A DNA stretch of 64,000 nucleotides from Bacteroidales bacterium WCE2008 (GTDB lineage Bacteria > Bacteroidota > Bacteroidia > Bacteroidales > UBA932), in assembly GCA_900167925.1 (NCBI GenBank), contig FUZM01000001.1:558001-622000 (forward strand), written 5' to 3'. Below are positions 54,353-63,966 of the stretch, piece by piece. A program made the translations under genes and the position numbers. The first letter of the stretch is position 1. Each line of letters begins with the position of its first letter. The notes below the pieces were generated by a model. That model was not told the DNA's origin, searched no databases, and was given only the letters and a program-made list of their open reading frames with translations.

Positions 54353-55819
54353 ATGCTGAAGAAGATGAAAAACAAGATAATATTTGCGGGACTCGCATCC
54401 CTTATGATCATAGGACTCTCCGGCAAGGCTGACGCCCAGACCGGAAACAGATGGATCCATGACCCGTCAACCATCATGGAAGACGGCGGAAAGTATTTCA
54501 CGTTCGGTACCGGTGGCGGCGGCCTCATCTCCGAGGATGGCGGCTGGACCTGGAACGGCGGCGGTGTAAGACCCGGCGGCGGTGCAGCTCCTGACGCAAT
54601 CAAGATCGGCGACAGATACCTCGTCGTCTATGGCGCGACCGGCGGCGGTCTCGGCGGAGGCCACAAGGGAACCATCCTTACAATGTGGAACAAGACTCTC
54701 GACCCTAATTCCCCTGACTTTAAATATTCAGAACCTATAGTAGTCGCCTCCTCGGAATACGACGAAGACTGCGACTCCATCGACCCGTCCGTCCTGCTGG
54801 ACCCTGACGGCAGGCTCTGGCTTTCGTATGGTACCTATTTCGGCTTCATCCGTCTCGTAGAGCTCGACCCGAAGACCGGAGCCAGAGTCGAGGGTAACGA
54901 GCCTATAAACATCGCTATCGACTGCGAGGCTTCTGCCCTGATGTACAACGACGGCTGGTACTATCTTCTCGGAACCCACGGGACATGCTGCGACGGCGTC
55001 AACTCGACCTACAACATCGTTGTCGGCCGTTCCCGCAAGGTTACCGGACCATATCTCGACAACCTGGGCCGCGACATGCTCAAAGGCGGCGGCAAGATGG
55101 TCATTTCGAGCGACAGCCGTCACTCCGGTCCCGGACACTTCGGACGTTACATCGAAGAGCCGGGCGTCGAGAAGATGTCTTTCCATTATGAAGCCGACTT
55201 CGACGAAGGCGGACTCAGCGTCCTCGCCATCGCTCCGCTCGTATGGAAAAACGGCTGGCCTGTCGCTGGCGACGTCTTCCGCGAGGGTACTTATGAGATC
55301 GAATCCGAGAGAAGGGGCTATGGTCTCGAGCTCGTCGTCGATTTCGTAAGAATGAACACCGGCCGCGTGAGATTCTGGGGCCCTCCTAGCAATGAGCCTC
55401 TCAAGCCGGTAGAAGAACAGAAACTCGAAGAAGTGATCGGCGGCTGGCCGGAGGGTGACATCGATGTCAGAATCGGTGACTATCTCGGACGTCCTCACCA
55501 GAAGTGGACTGTCGAAGCTGTAGAGGGCGTAGGCGGATACCTCGGCGCTCCTTACTATAAGATTACCATCGCCGGCACCGGCAGGGCTCTCGCAGCCACG
55601 GCCGACGCTGAGGTAAAGACAGTTCCCGAGTTTACGGGCGCTCCCGAACAGCTCTGGAGAATCGAGATGCTGACTGACGGGACATACAGGATCATGCCTA
55701 AGGAAGTGCCCGGCCACAGCGAGCAGCTCGTGCTCGTATCTGTTGCCGACAGTACTCCATCCCTGGGCAAATTCGATAAGGACAGTGACAATTGCAAGTG
55801 GAACTTCCGTAATCGTTAG
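54353..55819 (+). CDS. GH43-family glycosidase with lectin-like C-terminus
   Basis: 488 residues; the start could be the second Met at 54365. After a signal peptide (ending KADAQ) the GH43 catalytic residues are Asp 37 (WIHDPST), Asp 144 (DSIDPSVL) and Glu 192 (IDCEASALMY). The layout with GTHGTCCDGVNSTYNIVVGR recalls the arabinanase/arabinofuranosidase part of GH43. Residues about 370-488 form a separate beta-rich module (HQKWTVEAVEGVGGYLGAPY, QLWRIEMLTDGTYRIMP) resembling a ricin-type lectin fold. Arabinan or arabinoxylan side chains are the likely substrate. Confidence 0.84.
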   Translation: MLKKMKNKIIFAGLASLMIIGLSGKADAQTGNRWIHDPSTIMEDGGKYFTFGTGGGGLISEDGGWTWNGGGVRPGGGAAPDAIKIGDRYLVVYGATGGGLGGGHKGTILTMWNKTLDPNSPDFKYSEPIVVASSEYDEDCDSIDPSVLLDPDGRLWLSYGTYFGFIRLVELDPKTGARVEGNEPINIAIDCEASALMYNDGWYYLLGTHGTCCDGVNSTYNIVVGRSRKVTGPYLDNLGRDMLKGGGKMVISSDSRHSGPGHFGRYIEEPGVEKMSFHYEADFDEGGLSVLAIAPLVWKNGWPVAGDVFREGTYEIESERRGYGLELVVDFVRMNTGRVRFWGPPSNEPLKPVEEQKLEEVIGGWPEGDIDVRIGDYLGRPHQKWTVEAVEGVGGYLGAPYYKITIAGTGRALAATADAEVKTVPEFTGAPEQLWRIEMLTDGTYRIMPKEVPGHSEQLVLVSVADSTPSLGKFDKDSDNCKWNFRNR

Positions 55820-55822
55820 TCA

Positions 55823-56737
55823 ATGAAAAAAGCTTTGATAGCCGCCGTGGCTCTGGTGCTGGGAGCAAGTCTCTCAGCCCAGAACTTCGGCGGTTTCCAG
55901 TTCGAGGCCCCCGAGATGGAGTGCTCCGAAAAATTCACCGACGTCAACTATGCCGGCGACAGCGAGACGTACCATAATCTCGACATCTATCTCCCGAAGG
56001 AAAAGAAAGATTCCTATCCTGTTGTCATCCATATCTACGGCAGTGCCTGGTTCAGCAACAACTCCAAGGGAATGGCTGATCTCGGGACCATCTGCAACGC
56101 CCTCCTCAAAGCCGGCTACGCAGTCGTCACTCCGAACCACCGTTCCAGCATGGACGCCAAGTTCCCTGCCCAGATCAACGATATCAAGGCCGTAGTCCGC
56201 TTCGTACGCGCAGAGGCTGAGAAATACCATTTCGACACCAGCTTCATCGCAACTTCCGGCTTCTCCTCCGGCGGCCATCTCTCGACTCTTGCGGCCACTT
56301 CCGGCGACGTCGCCGAGCTTGAAGGCGAGGTGGGCCCATATACCGGCTTCAGCAGCCGTGTCGATGCCGCCTGCGACTGGTCCGGCCCGATCGACCTGCT
56401 CAACATGGATTGCGCAGGCAAGAGGGAGAATAACGGTCCGACCCCGGAGGAAGTGCTTATAGGCGCTCCGGTGGAGGGTAACGAGGCCAAGTACCAGGCA
56501 ATCTGTCCGATCACCTATATCGATCCTTCAGACCCGCCTGTGACCATCTTCCACGGCACCGCCGACAATGTAGTCCCTCCATGCCAGTCTCCGGAGCTTT
56601 ATGACGCTCTCGTCAAGGCAGGAGTCGAGGCCGACCTTACGATGGTGGAAGGTGGCGGCCATGGTTTCAATATGTATTCAGAAGAGAATCTTGCGAAGAT
56701 GACAACCTTCCTTGACAGCGTCAGGAACAGGAAATAA
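55823..56737 (+). CDS. Secreted alpha/beta-hydrolase esterase
   Basis: 304 residues with signal peptide (ending LSAQ). BD-FAE/lipase-like fold: oxyanion region VVIHIYGSAWF, nucleophile Ser 148 in GFSSG, Asp in the VTIFHGTADNVVPP segment and His in EGGGHGF. Related enzymes release acetyl or feruloyl groups from xylan. Cys pairs are absent. It starts three bases after the previous gene. Confidence 0.85.
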   Translation: MKKALIAAVALVLGASLSAQNFGGFQFEAPEMECSEKFTDVNYAGDSETYHNLDIYLPKEKKDSYPVVIHIYGSAWFSNNSKGMADLGTICNALLKAGYAVVTPNHRSSMDAKFPAQINDIKAVVRFVRAEAEKYHFDTSFIATSGFSSGGHLSTLAATSGDVAELEGEVGPYTGFSSRVDAACDWSGPIDLLNMDCAGKRENNGPTPEEVLIGAPVEGNEAKYQAICPITYIDPSDPPVTIFHGTADNVVPPCQSPELYDALVKAGVEADLTMVEGGGHGFNMYSEENLAKMTTFLDSVRNRK

Positions 56738-56740
56738 TGC

Positions 56741-56748
56741 TATCTTTG
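56741..56748 (+). promoter_or_regulatory. Possible internal -7 element before the CE15 gene
   Basis: TATCTTTG lies 20 bases before the ATG at 56769, the same distance as other promoters in this window. No TTTG is at -33, so it may be chance or a weak internal promoter in the locus. Confidence 0.4.
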
Positions 56749-56768
56749 TCACAACTAATCACATCAAC

Positions 56769-58037
56769 ATGAAGAAAATGATTCTGGCGGCTCTGCTGAT
56801 TTCCGCAGTCGCATGTGCCCGAGAGATTCCTCTTGTCTATGATTCCGAAAATACCGGATCGTCCTATGCCGCTCCGGAGATGCCCGAGTTCGCGGAACTC
56901 CCTGCTATCGAGACTCTTCCGGACCCTCTTGCATGGGCCGACGGAAGCGGCAGGGTAAAGAAGTTCTCCCAGTGGGAGAAGCGCAGGAACGAGATTTTCG
57001 CCCAGATCCAGAACTACGAAATCGGAGTCAAGCCAGTCACCGGCAAATCGTGCGTATCGGCCGAACTCCGCCATACCGACGACCCTGTCATCCCTGAATT
57101 CCCGGGCTTCGGCGGCATGATGCCCAAGATGCCTGTGGCATATGATACTTTGGCCGTAACCGTCAGCGTCAATGGCAAATCTCTCAAGATAAACTGCCCT
57201 GTGGTCTATCCTGAAGGCGACGGCCCGTTCCCTGCAATAATCGGAATCGGCTTCGGTGCCGGTCCTGGCAGCCTTCCTGCAGAGATCTTCAGCTCGAGGA
57301 ATATCGCCATCGTAGGCTTCCCTTATACCGATGTCATGGCCCATACCCAGGTCCGCGGAGAACAGCCTGTCAACGAACTCTATCCGGAGTATGTCGATTT
57401 CGGGGCGTATGCTGCGTGGCCATGGGGAGTCAGCCGAGTAATCGACGGACTCGAGGCCATAGGTGCGGCGTCCAAGATTGACATGAAGCATCTGGCGGTT
57501 TCCGGATGTTCATTCGCCGGCAAGATGGCTCTGTTCAGCGGCGCCTTCGATGAGAGAATCGCTCTGACGATCGCGCAGGAACCCGGTGGCGGCGGCGCTG
57601 CCGCATGGAGAGTGTCCGAGACTCTCGGCAATGTCGAGACTATCGCCAGGACCAATTATTCATGGTTCAAAGAGTCGATGCGGCAGTTCTCCGAAGAGAA
57701 TGCCGTCCGTCTCCCTATAGACCATCATGAACTCTGCGCCATGGTCGCTCCGAGAGCTCTTCTCGTGTTCGGAAATCCGGATTACGAGTGGCTGGCCGAT
57801 GAGGCCGGTTATGTCTCCTGCTACGCCGCCCGCAAAGTCTGGGAGGCCTTCGGAATAGAGGACAGGATGGGCTGGTCCTTCCAGGACGGCCATATGCACT
57901 GTCAGCTTCCGGAGTCCCAGTGGCCGGAGCTTGAGGCCTTTGTGGACAAGTTCCTCCTCGGGAAGGACGTCGATACCGACGTGCGCAAGGCTCCAATGTT
58001 CGAGAATGTTGACCCTGAAAAATGGATTAAATGGTAA
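56769..58037 (+). CDS. CE15-type glucuronoyl esterase
   Basis: 422 residues from ATG 56769; lipoprotein-like signal ending SAVAC (Cys 16). The nucleophile is Ser 248 in GCSFAGK, matching the CE15 motif GCSRxGK, followed by EPGGGGAAAWR and the catalytic His in DGHMHCQLP. CE15 enzymes cut the ester between 4-O-methylglucuronic acid of xylan and lignin alcohols. The Arg of the GCSR motif is Phe here, a variation seen in bacterial members. It overlaps the double-GH43 gene by seven bases. Confidence 0.87.
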   Translation: MKKMILAALLISAVACAREIPLVYDSENTGSSYAAPEMPEFAELPAIETLPDPLAWADGSGRVKKFSQWEKRRNEIFAQIQNYEIGVKPVTGKSCVSAELRHTDDPVIPEFPGFGGMMPKMPVAYDTLAVTVSVNGKSLKINCPVVYPEGDGPFPAIIGIGFGAGPGSLPAEIFSSRNIAIVGFPYTDVMAHTQVRGEQPVNELYPEYVDFGAYAAWPWGVSRVIDGLEAIGAASKIDMKHLAVSGCSFAGKMALFSGAFDERIALTIAQEPGGGGAAAWRVSETLGNVETIARTNYSWFKESMRQFSEENAVRLPIDHHELCAMVAPRALLVFGNPDYEWLADEAGYVSCYAARKVWEAFGIEDRMGWSFQDGHMHCQLPESQWPELEAFVDKFLLGKDVDTDVRKAPMFENVDPEKWIKW

Positions 58038-61000
58038 AAAGAATCTTTGCTGCCTTCGCGGCCGCGCTGCTCGGCTTTATTTGTAATGCCGGCAATCCTT
58101 ATATTCCGCTCTGGGAGCATCTCCCTGACGGAGAGCCGAGAGTGTTCGAAGATCCGGACAATCCCGGAAAGTATCGCGTATATATAATCGGCTCCCATGA
58201 CGTCCGGTTCGGCAGCTATTGCGGCCCTGATATCCGGGCCTGGTCCGCTCCTGTCGAGGATCTCGAAAACTGGAGAGATGAGGGTCCTATATTCACTTAC
58301 TTCATCGACGGCCAGTGGGACGTCATGTATGCCCCTGACCTTGTCGAGGTCGTGAACAAAGAGGGAGTCAAGGAGTATTATCTCTACCCTCACAGCCGTG
58401 GCGCCGGCAGGGAGGCGATGGTCTGCAAAGGCTCCCGCCCTGACGGTCCGTTCACCCCTCTGAACATGACCGAGGATGGCCGGGGAACTCTTCCGGGCAG
58501 TATCTTCGGCTTCGATCCTTCTGTCTATGTAGAACAGCCGGCCGACAGCCCTGCAGGTTTCCGCGCCTGGGGCTACTGGGGCTTCCAGCGCTCTTCTGCT
58601 GCGGAACTCGATCCCGAGACCATGTGGTCGGTTCGTCCAGGGACTGAGGTCATCCCGTATTTCATCCCGGCCAGCTTCAGCTACGGCAACGTGCGTGAGA
58701 TTCCGGGAGCTGAATTCGCCGTCTATGAGGGCGAGGATCTCGGAGACTTCAATTTCTTCGAGGCCTCTTCAATCCGCAAGGTCGGCAACAAATATGTATG
58801 GGTGTTCAGCGGCCATTCCGGCCCTGACTACGGACTCGCAAGTTCGAATTCAACTCTCCGCTACGCCTATGCGGATTCTCCTGTAGGACCATGGAAAAGC
58901 GGCGGCGTCCTCGTGGATTCGAGAGCAATCGTCCTGGGGGAGGATGGAACCAGCCTCTATGAAGGCTATTCCGGCCACAATACCCACGGCAGCCTCCAGT
59001 ATATCAACGACCAGTGGTATGTATTCTACCACAGGGCTCCGAGAGGCTTCGGCTTCGCGCGCCAGCCTATGGTCGCTCCGGTCACCGTCTTCGCCGACGA
59101 AGCCCCGGTGGCTGAAGGCGGGAAGGTCCGTATCTATGGTTATGATCCTTATACTAAAGACCATATCCTGACGGCTAAGGACAGCAACGGGCACGAATAC
59201 AAAGGAGCAGAGGTTACTTCCGAGGGCTTCAACATCTTCGGCCTCGATCCTTATAAGTACTATTCTGCCGGATATGCATGTTTCCTTACCGACAAGACTC
59301 TCCAGCAGGACAGCTGGGACGTCTGGGACAACGCTATGGATATAGCCGATGTCAAGGGCGGAGATATAGTAGGCTTCAAGTATTTCGGCTTCGGCGGCCT
59401 TAAGAAGGCTGTAAAGGGTCTTAAACCTTTCGAGGGAGTAAACCGTAAGAACAAGACCGAATTCAATATATTCGTCACTCCTAAGACGTCCGCAGCCTTC
59501 CGTATCGCAATCTGGCTTGACAGCCCTTACAGCAACGATGTCTGGAAGGGTACCAAGATTGCCGAGATAGAAGTTCCGGCAGGCTCTGGGCAGAAGCTTA
59601 CAAAACTTACCGCCCAGGTCGGAAAGTTTGTCGACCGTCTCTCCGGCAAGCATGCCATCTACGTGACAGGCGAGGGCGACGGGGTACTTTTCGATTTCCA
59701 TGGCCTCGGCTTCAGCAAGGCCGGCAAGCCTCTGGAGAAGCCGTATGTTCCTAAGATAGAGATTCTTATCAATGGAAAGAGCGTGGCTCTGCCGGAGATT
59801 CCGGTACGTTCGACCGAGAAGAACGGCCTCGTTTCGCAGGACAACTACGATATCGCTTTCGGAGAGGAAGTCCGGAGCCTCTCGGCAAGCTCTCCGGACC
59901 CGGAGGTAGGAATTGAGATCGATGGCATGACTGTCAGGGCTACCTGGCACGGCAAGACCAAGACTTACCGGATCAAGACCGCCTGCGTCAATCCTCTTAC
60001 CTATACTGACATCCCCGACAACGACGTCATCCGAGTCGGGGATGACTTTTACATGGTCAGCACGACCATGTATTTCTGCCCGGGCGCGCCGGTGATGCAT
60101 TCGAAAGACCTGGTGCACTGGAGTATAGTCAGCTATATCTACGACTTCCTTGAGGATGACGATATCTACAATCTCCGCAACGGACGCAACGCCTACGGCT
60201 CAGGTCAGTGGGCCACGACCTTGCGCTATCAGGACGGAGTCTTCTACGCCCTCTTCATCGCCAACGACCAGAAGAAGACCTATGTCTTCAGGACAAAGGA
60301 CATAACTTCGTCCAACTGGGAGCGCAACGAAATCGACCGTCCGTTCCATGACGCCTCGCTGCTCTTCGACGAGGGTCGGGCCTATGTCATCTGGGGCAAC
60401 GGTGATATCCATATAACCGAGCTTACTCCTGACCTCCGCGCCATAAAGGAAGGCGGAGTCGACCAGATACTGTTCTCGTCTCCGACCGAAGGGATAATGC
60501 TCCGCGCCGAAGGTGCCCATGCCTACAAGATCGGGGACATGTATTATGTCCTCACAATAGACTGGCCGCGCGGGGGCAACCGCCGCGAAGTCTGCTGGCG
60601 CTCGCGCGAACTGCTCGGTAAGTATGAGTCGATACCGGTGCTCGACGGTCCGTTCGACGGTCGCCGGGACGGAGTCGCCCAGGGCGCGATCGTAGATACC
60701 CCGGAGGGGGACTGGTACGCCATGATGTTCCAGGATCATGGGGCCGTAGGCCGGATCCCTACCCTCCAGCCTGTAACATGGTTCCGTGGCTGGCCGGTGC
60801 TCGGCGAAAGGGGGAAGCCGGTCAAGAACCTTTCCGTCAATCTCGAGCCTTGCGGCAGCGATTATGTATGGTCGGACGATGATTTCGATTCTCCGGAGCT
60901 TGCCCTCGTATGGCAATGGAACCATAAGCCTCTCGACGGAGGATGGTCCCTGACGGAGCGCCCGGGTTGGATGCGCCTGAGGGGAATGCAACTGGCAACG

Positions 61001-61540
61001 GGAATTACCGATGCGCGCAATGTGCTTACCCAGAGGACGGTCGGACCTGCGAGCGAGTGTGTCGTAAGGCTTGATGCTTCCGGACTGAAGCCGGGGGACC
61101 ATGCTGGTCTTTGCGCTTTCCAGAGCAACTACGGCGCCGTTGAGATTGCAGTCGACAGCGACGGAAGCCGCTCCCTGCGAGTCGTCTCCCGCGCCGGCAC
61201 CCACTCTCCGAAGAATGCCTCCGGCGTTTCAAGCAATGTCGCCAACGACGGGACCTACGCTTCAATTGATGTCGCCAACGACGGGGAAATACAGAGGATT
61301 CCGTACGATGGGACGGTCGTGTATCTGAAGATCTCGTACAATTTCGACAACGACACAGCCATGTTCGGCTGGTCGTCGGACGGCGAGAGCTGGACGATGG
61401 CCGAGTACATGCTGCAGATGCGCTTCACTCTCGACTTCTTTACCGGCTACCGTTCGGCCCTCTACCAATACCCGACAAAGACCCCCGGCGGCCACGCCGA
61501 CTTCGATTTCTATCGCCTCCGCCCAGTTGACGCGCTGTAA
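58031..61540 (+). CDS. Protein with two GH43 domains and accessory modules
   Basis: 1169 residues, secreted. Domain 1 (about 21-340) is GH43-like: PDGEPRVFEDPDNPGKYRVY at the start and FNFFEASSIRKVG as acid segment. A CBM6-like region (about 390-555) and a linker follow. Domain 2 (about 652-945) is a second GH43 with PDNDVIRVGDDFY (base Asp near 660), FHDASLLFD (near 773) and RAEGAHAYKIG (Glu near 826), close to GH43_12 arabinofuranosidases. The C-terminal 210 residues form the usual GH43 C-terminal beta-sandwich (VWQWNHKPLDGGWSLTERPG). Arabinose/xylose removal from xylan is the likely task. Confidence 0.86.
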   Translation: MVKRIFAAFAAALLGFICNAGNPYIPLWEHLPDGEPRVFEDPDNPGKYRVYIIGSHDVRFGSYCGPDIRAWSAPVEDLENWRDEGPIFTYFIDGQWDVMYAPDLVEVVNKEGVKEYYLYPHSRGAGREAMVCKGSRPDGPFTPLNMTEDGRGTLPGSIFGFDPSVYVEQPADSPAGFRAWGYWGFQRSSAAELDPETMWSVRPGTEVIPYFIPASFSYGNVREIPGAEFAVYEGEDLGDFNFFEASSIRKVGNKYVWVFSGHSGPDYGLASSNSTLRYAYADSPVGPWKSGGVLVDSRAIVLGEDGTSLYEGYSGHNTHGSLQYINDQWYVFYHRAPRGFGFARQPMVAPVTVFADEAPVAEGGKVRIYGYDPYTKDHILTAKDSNGHEYKGAEVTSEGFNIFGLDPYKYYSAGYACFLTDKTLQQDSWDVWDNAMDIADVKGGDIVGFKYFGFGGLKKAVKGLKPFEGVNRKNKTEFNIFVTPKTSAAFRIAIWLDSPYSNDVWKGTKIAEIEVPAGSGQKLTKLTAQVGKFVDRLSGKHAIYVTGEGDGVLFDFHGLGFSKAGKPLEKPYVPKIEILINGKSVALPEIPVRSTEKNGLVSQDNYDIAFGEEVRSLSASSPDPEVGIEIDGMTVRATWHGKTKTYRIKTACVNPLTYTDIPDNDVIRVGDDFYMVSTTMYFCPGAPVMHSKDLVHWSIVSYIYDFLEDDDIYNLRNGRNAYGSGQWATTLRYQDGVFYALFIANDQKKTYVFRTKDITSSNWERNEIDRPFHDASLLFDEGRAYVIWGNGDIHITELTPDLRAIKEGGVDQILFSSPTEGIMLRAEGAHAYKIGDMYYVLTIDWPRGGNRREVCWRSRELLGKYESIPVLDGPFDGRRDGVAQGAIVDTPEGDWYAMMFQDHGAVGRIPTLQPVTWFRGWPVLGERGKPVKNLSVNLEPCGSDYVWSDDDFDSPELALVWQWNHKPLDGGWSLTERPGWMRLRGMQLATGITDARNVLTQRTVGPASECVVRLDASGLKPGDHAGLCAFQSNYGAVEIAVDSDGSRSLRVVSRAGTHSPKNASGVSSNVANDGTYASIDVANDGEIQRIPYDGTVVYLKISYNFDNDTAMFGWSSDGESWTMAEYMLQMRFTLDFFTGYRSALYQYPTKTPGGHADFDFYRLRPVDAL

Positions 61541-61631
61541 TACAAGCAGGGGCTTCATAGGTTTGTTGTATATTCTATTGGTTTTTGAAAGACTTTGTGT
61601 ATCTTGCGATTAGATAAAGTTTTGTTCCAAT

Positions 61632-63920
61632 ATGAAAGAATATATAACGCTGAAAGCGGCATTGTTCTTTGCCGTAATGATGTCATGGAGCGCCTCAATG
61701 ATGGGGCAAGGAATCAATGGAATCGTAGTCGATTCCAATCGTACACCTGTCAGTAGTGCAACTGTCGTTTTACAGACGGCTGATTCTGTCTTCGTAGACG
61801 CGACGGTCTCCAAAGAGGACGGCTCTTTTGCTTTCTCAAATAGTGACGTCCCTTTTATACTTACCGTGCAGCATATAGCATATAATAATCTGCAACAATT
61901 GTTCAGAGACGCAAGTGTCGGGGAGATTGTACTGGCTCCGGGTGAAGAATACCTTACAGAGGCCGTTGTCTCTGCCAGCAAACCGTATGTCAAGGTTGAG
62001 GACGGCAAGTTTTTATATGACACAAGGGATCTTGTCCGGAACCATATCGCTGACAATGCATGGGAGTTATTGAATAAGATACCGGGCGTTTATTCAAAAG
62101 GTTCGTCTGTTTCTCTTGTCGGTGCCGGAGAGGTTTCAGTTCTTATAGATGGGAGACTTACAACCATGACGGCAGACCAGTTGTACACCATGCTGAACAA
62201 CACTCCTGCAGACCGGGTTGAAACAGCTGAAATCATCTATAACGCGCCGCCACAATACCATGTCAACGGTGCCGTCGTGAATCTTGTCATGCGCCGTTCC
62301 GCAATCAGTCATGTTGAAGGAGAAATTGCGGCTGATTATGCCAACCAGTATTACGGTTATGGAGGATTGAATGCAAATCTGAGAGTGGGCACTTCCAGGA
62401 CTACATTTGATTTTATGTATGGAATCAACAGAAAGAAGAGCATGCAATATTCCGTAATAGATTCCCACCACGAATTGAATGACGCCTTATATGATATAAA
62501 CCAAACGGAAAGGATCAGCAGCAAGTATTGGGAACATGATTTAAGGGCATCGCTGGACTACAGTATCAATGACAAAAGCAGTATTAATGTTGCTTATACG
62601 GCGATGATTTCTCCTGATAAGGACAACCTCAGCCGCACGACAGGAAATTTTCAGGATAGTTTCAACAATAAGGCAGCGTCCTTAGGTATGCACAACATAT
62701 CCTTGAATTCGACATTCGGGTTTGGCTTGTCGTTGGGCGGTGACTTTACGCATTACAATTCCGATGACAGTCAGAATCTTGAAATCGACTACAAAAACGG
62801 TACTTCGGGAAGGATTGCAGCCAGGAGCTCTCAAACAATAGACAGATATTCTGTATATGCAGACCAGAGCCATTATGTCGGGAATGGTTGGGGAATTGGG
62901 TACGGAGCATCGTATGTATATTCTTTTGACAGAGATTATCAGTGTTATGATGTTGCTGAAAACGTCAATCAAACGCAAGATACGGATTCCCGGCTCAGGG
63001 AGCATAAAACCGATCTTTATTTTTCTGCTTCCAAACAGTTTGAGTCCGGGCTTTCTTTCAGTGCTTCCTTGAAAGGTGAGTACTATAAGGTCGGAGAATA
63101 TGAGAAGTGGGCGTTATACCCCCAGTTCTCACTCAATTATTCCAAAACTCCGAGGCATATCTTTCAGATTGGCTTGTCAACAGATAAAACATATCCGAAA
63201 TACTGGGCAATGCTGTCTTCAATCAGCTATGTGGACGGCTATTCTGAAATTCATGGATCCCCTGGGATAAGGCCTTCTACTGAGTACAGTCTGAATGCGG
63301 CATATATCTATGATATGAGGTATGTGTTTGCTGCTTTTATTACTCATGCGGATGATTATTTTGCCCAGTCTCCTTATCAGTCAGTGGAAAGACTCGCCTT
63401 GATATACAAAAGCATGAACTGGAATTATATGCAGAATGCCGGTGTCAACGTCATTATTCCCGTAAGCATTGGGAAATGGCTGGAAGCAAGGTTTACCGGG
63501 GTTGGAATGTACATGCATCAGCGATGTGATGATTTCTATGATCTTGCTTTTGACCGGGAGAAGTTCTCTTTCATGGGATTCATGGACAATACATTCATCG
63601 TCAACAAGAATCTGATGTTTGAATTGAATGCGAATATTCAGTCTCCGGTTATACAGGGTACTTTTGATATAGGTACGATTTCTTCTGTACAGGCTGGAGT
63701 GAAATGGAACTTCGTCAAGGACAGGATGTCCTTGAGCGTGTATTGTAACGACATCTTCAATACGTCGTCTCCAAAACTTACTGTTGACTATAAGGGGCAG
63801 AACCTTGTCATGGACAGTAGATTCTATTCTCGCCAGATATTTGCCAAGTTGATCTATAGATTTGGCGGCTTCAGTAGCAAGAGCGCGAAAGAAATAGACT
63901 CTTCCCGCTTCGGACATTAG
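61632..63920 (+). CDS. TonB-receptor-like outer membrane beta-barrel protein
   Basis: 762 residues with signal peptide (ending SASMMGQ). A carboxypeptidase-regulatory-like domain (INGIVVDSNRTPVSSATVVL) precedes a plug-like region (LLNKIPGVYSKGSSVSLVGA, VSVLIDGRLTTMTADQLYTM) and a barrel ending IFAKLIYRFGGF. This layout belongs to the outer-membrane beta-barrel family typical of Bacteroidetes, related to TonB receptors but without a SusD partner. Its codons are noticeably more A/T-rich than those of the upstream locus. A 91-base gap separates it from the GH43 gene; it probably belongs to the next locus. Ligand unknown. Confidence 0.82.
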   Translation: MKEYITLKAALFFAVMMSWSASMMGQGINGIVVDSNRTPVSSATVVLQTADSVFVDATVSKEDGSFAFSNSDVPFILTVQHIAYNNLQQLFRDASVGEIVLAPGEEYLTEAVVSASKPYVKVEDGKFLYDTRDLVRNHIADNAWELLNKIPGVYSKGSSVSLVGAGEVSVLIDGRLTTMTADQLYTMLNNTPADRVETAEIIYNAPPQYHVNGAVVNLVMRRSAISHVEGEIAADYANQYYGYGGLNANLRVGTSRTTFDFMYGINRKKSMQYSVIDSHHELNDALYDINQTERISSKYWEHDLRASLDYSINDKSSINVAYTAMISPDKDNLSRTTGNFQDSFNNKAASLGMHNISLNSTFGFGLSLGGDFTHYNSDDSQNLEIDYKNGTSGRIAARSSQTIDRYSVYADQSHYVGNGWGIGYGASYVYSFDRDYQCYDVAENVNQTQDTDSRLREHKTDLYFSASKQFESGLSFSASLKGEYYKVGEYEKWALYPQFSLNYSKTPRHIFQIGLSTDKTYPKYWAMLSSISYVDGYSEIHGSPGIRPSTEYSLNAAYIYDMRYVFAAFITHADDYFAQSPYQSVERLALIYKSMNWNYMQNAGVNVIIPVSIGKWLEARFTGVGMYMHQRCDDFYDLAFDREKFSFMGFMDNTFIVNKNLMFELNANIQSPVIQGTFDIGTISSVQAGVKWNFVKDRMSLSVYCNDIFNTSSPKLTVDYKGQNLVMDSRFYSRQIFAKLIYRFGGFSSKSAKEIDSSRFGH

Positions 63921-63966
63921 TCCAGGGGAGCTTTTATATTATGTTTAATTAAATCAAAACTGTATC

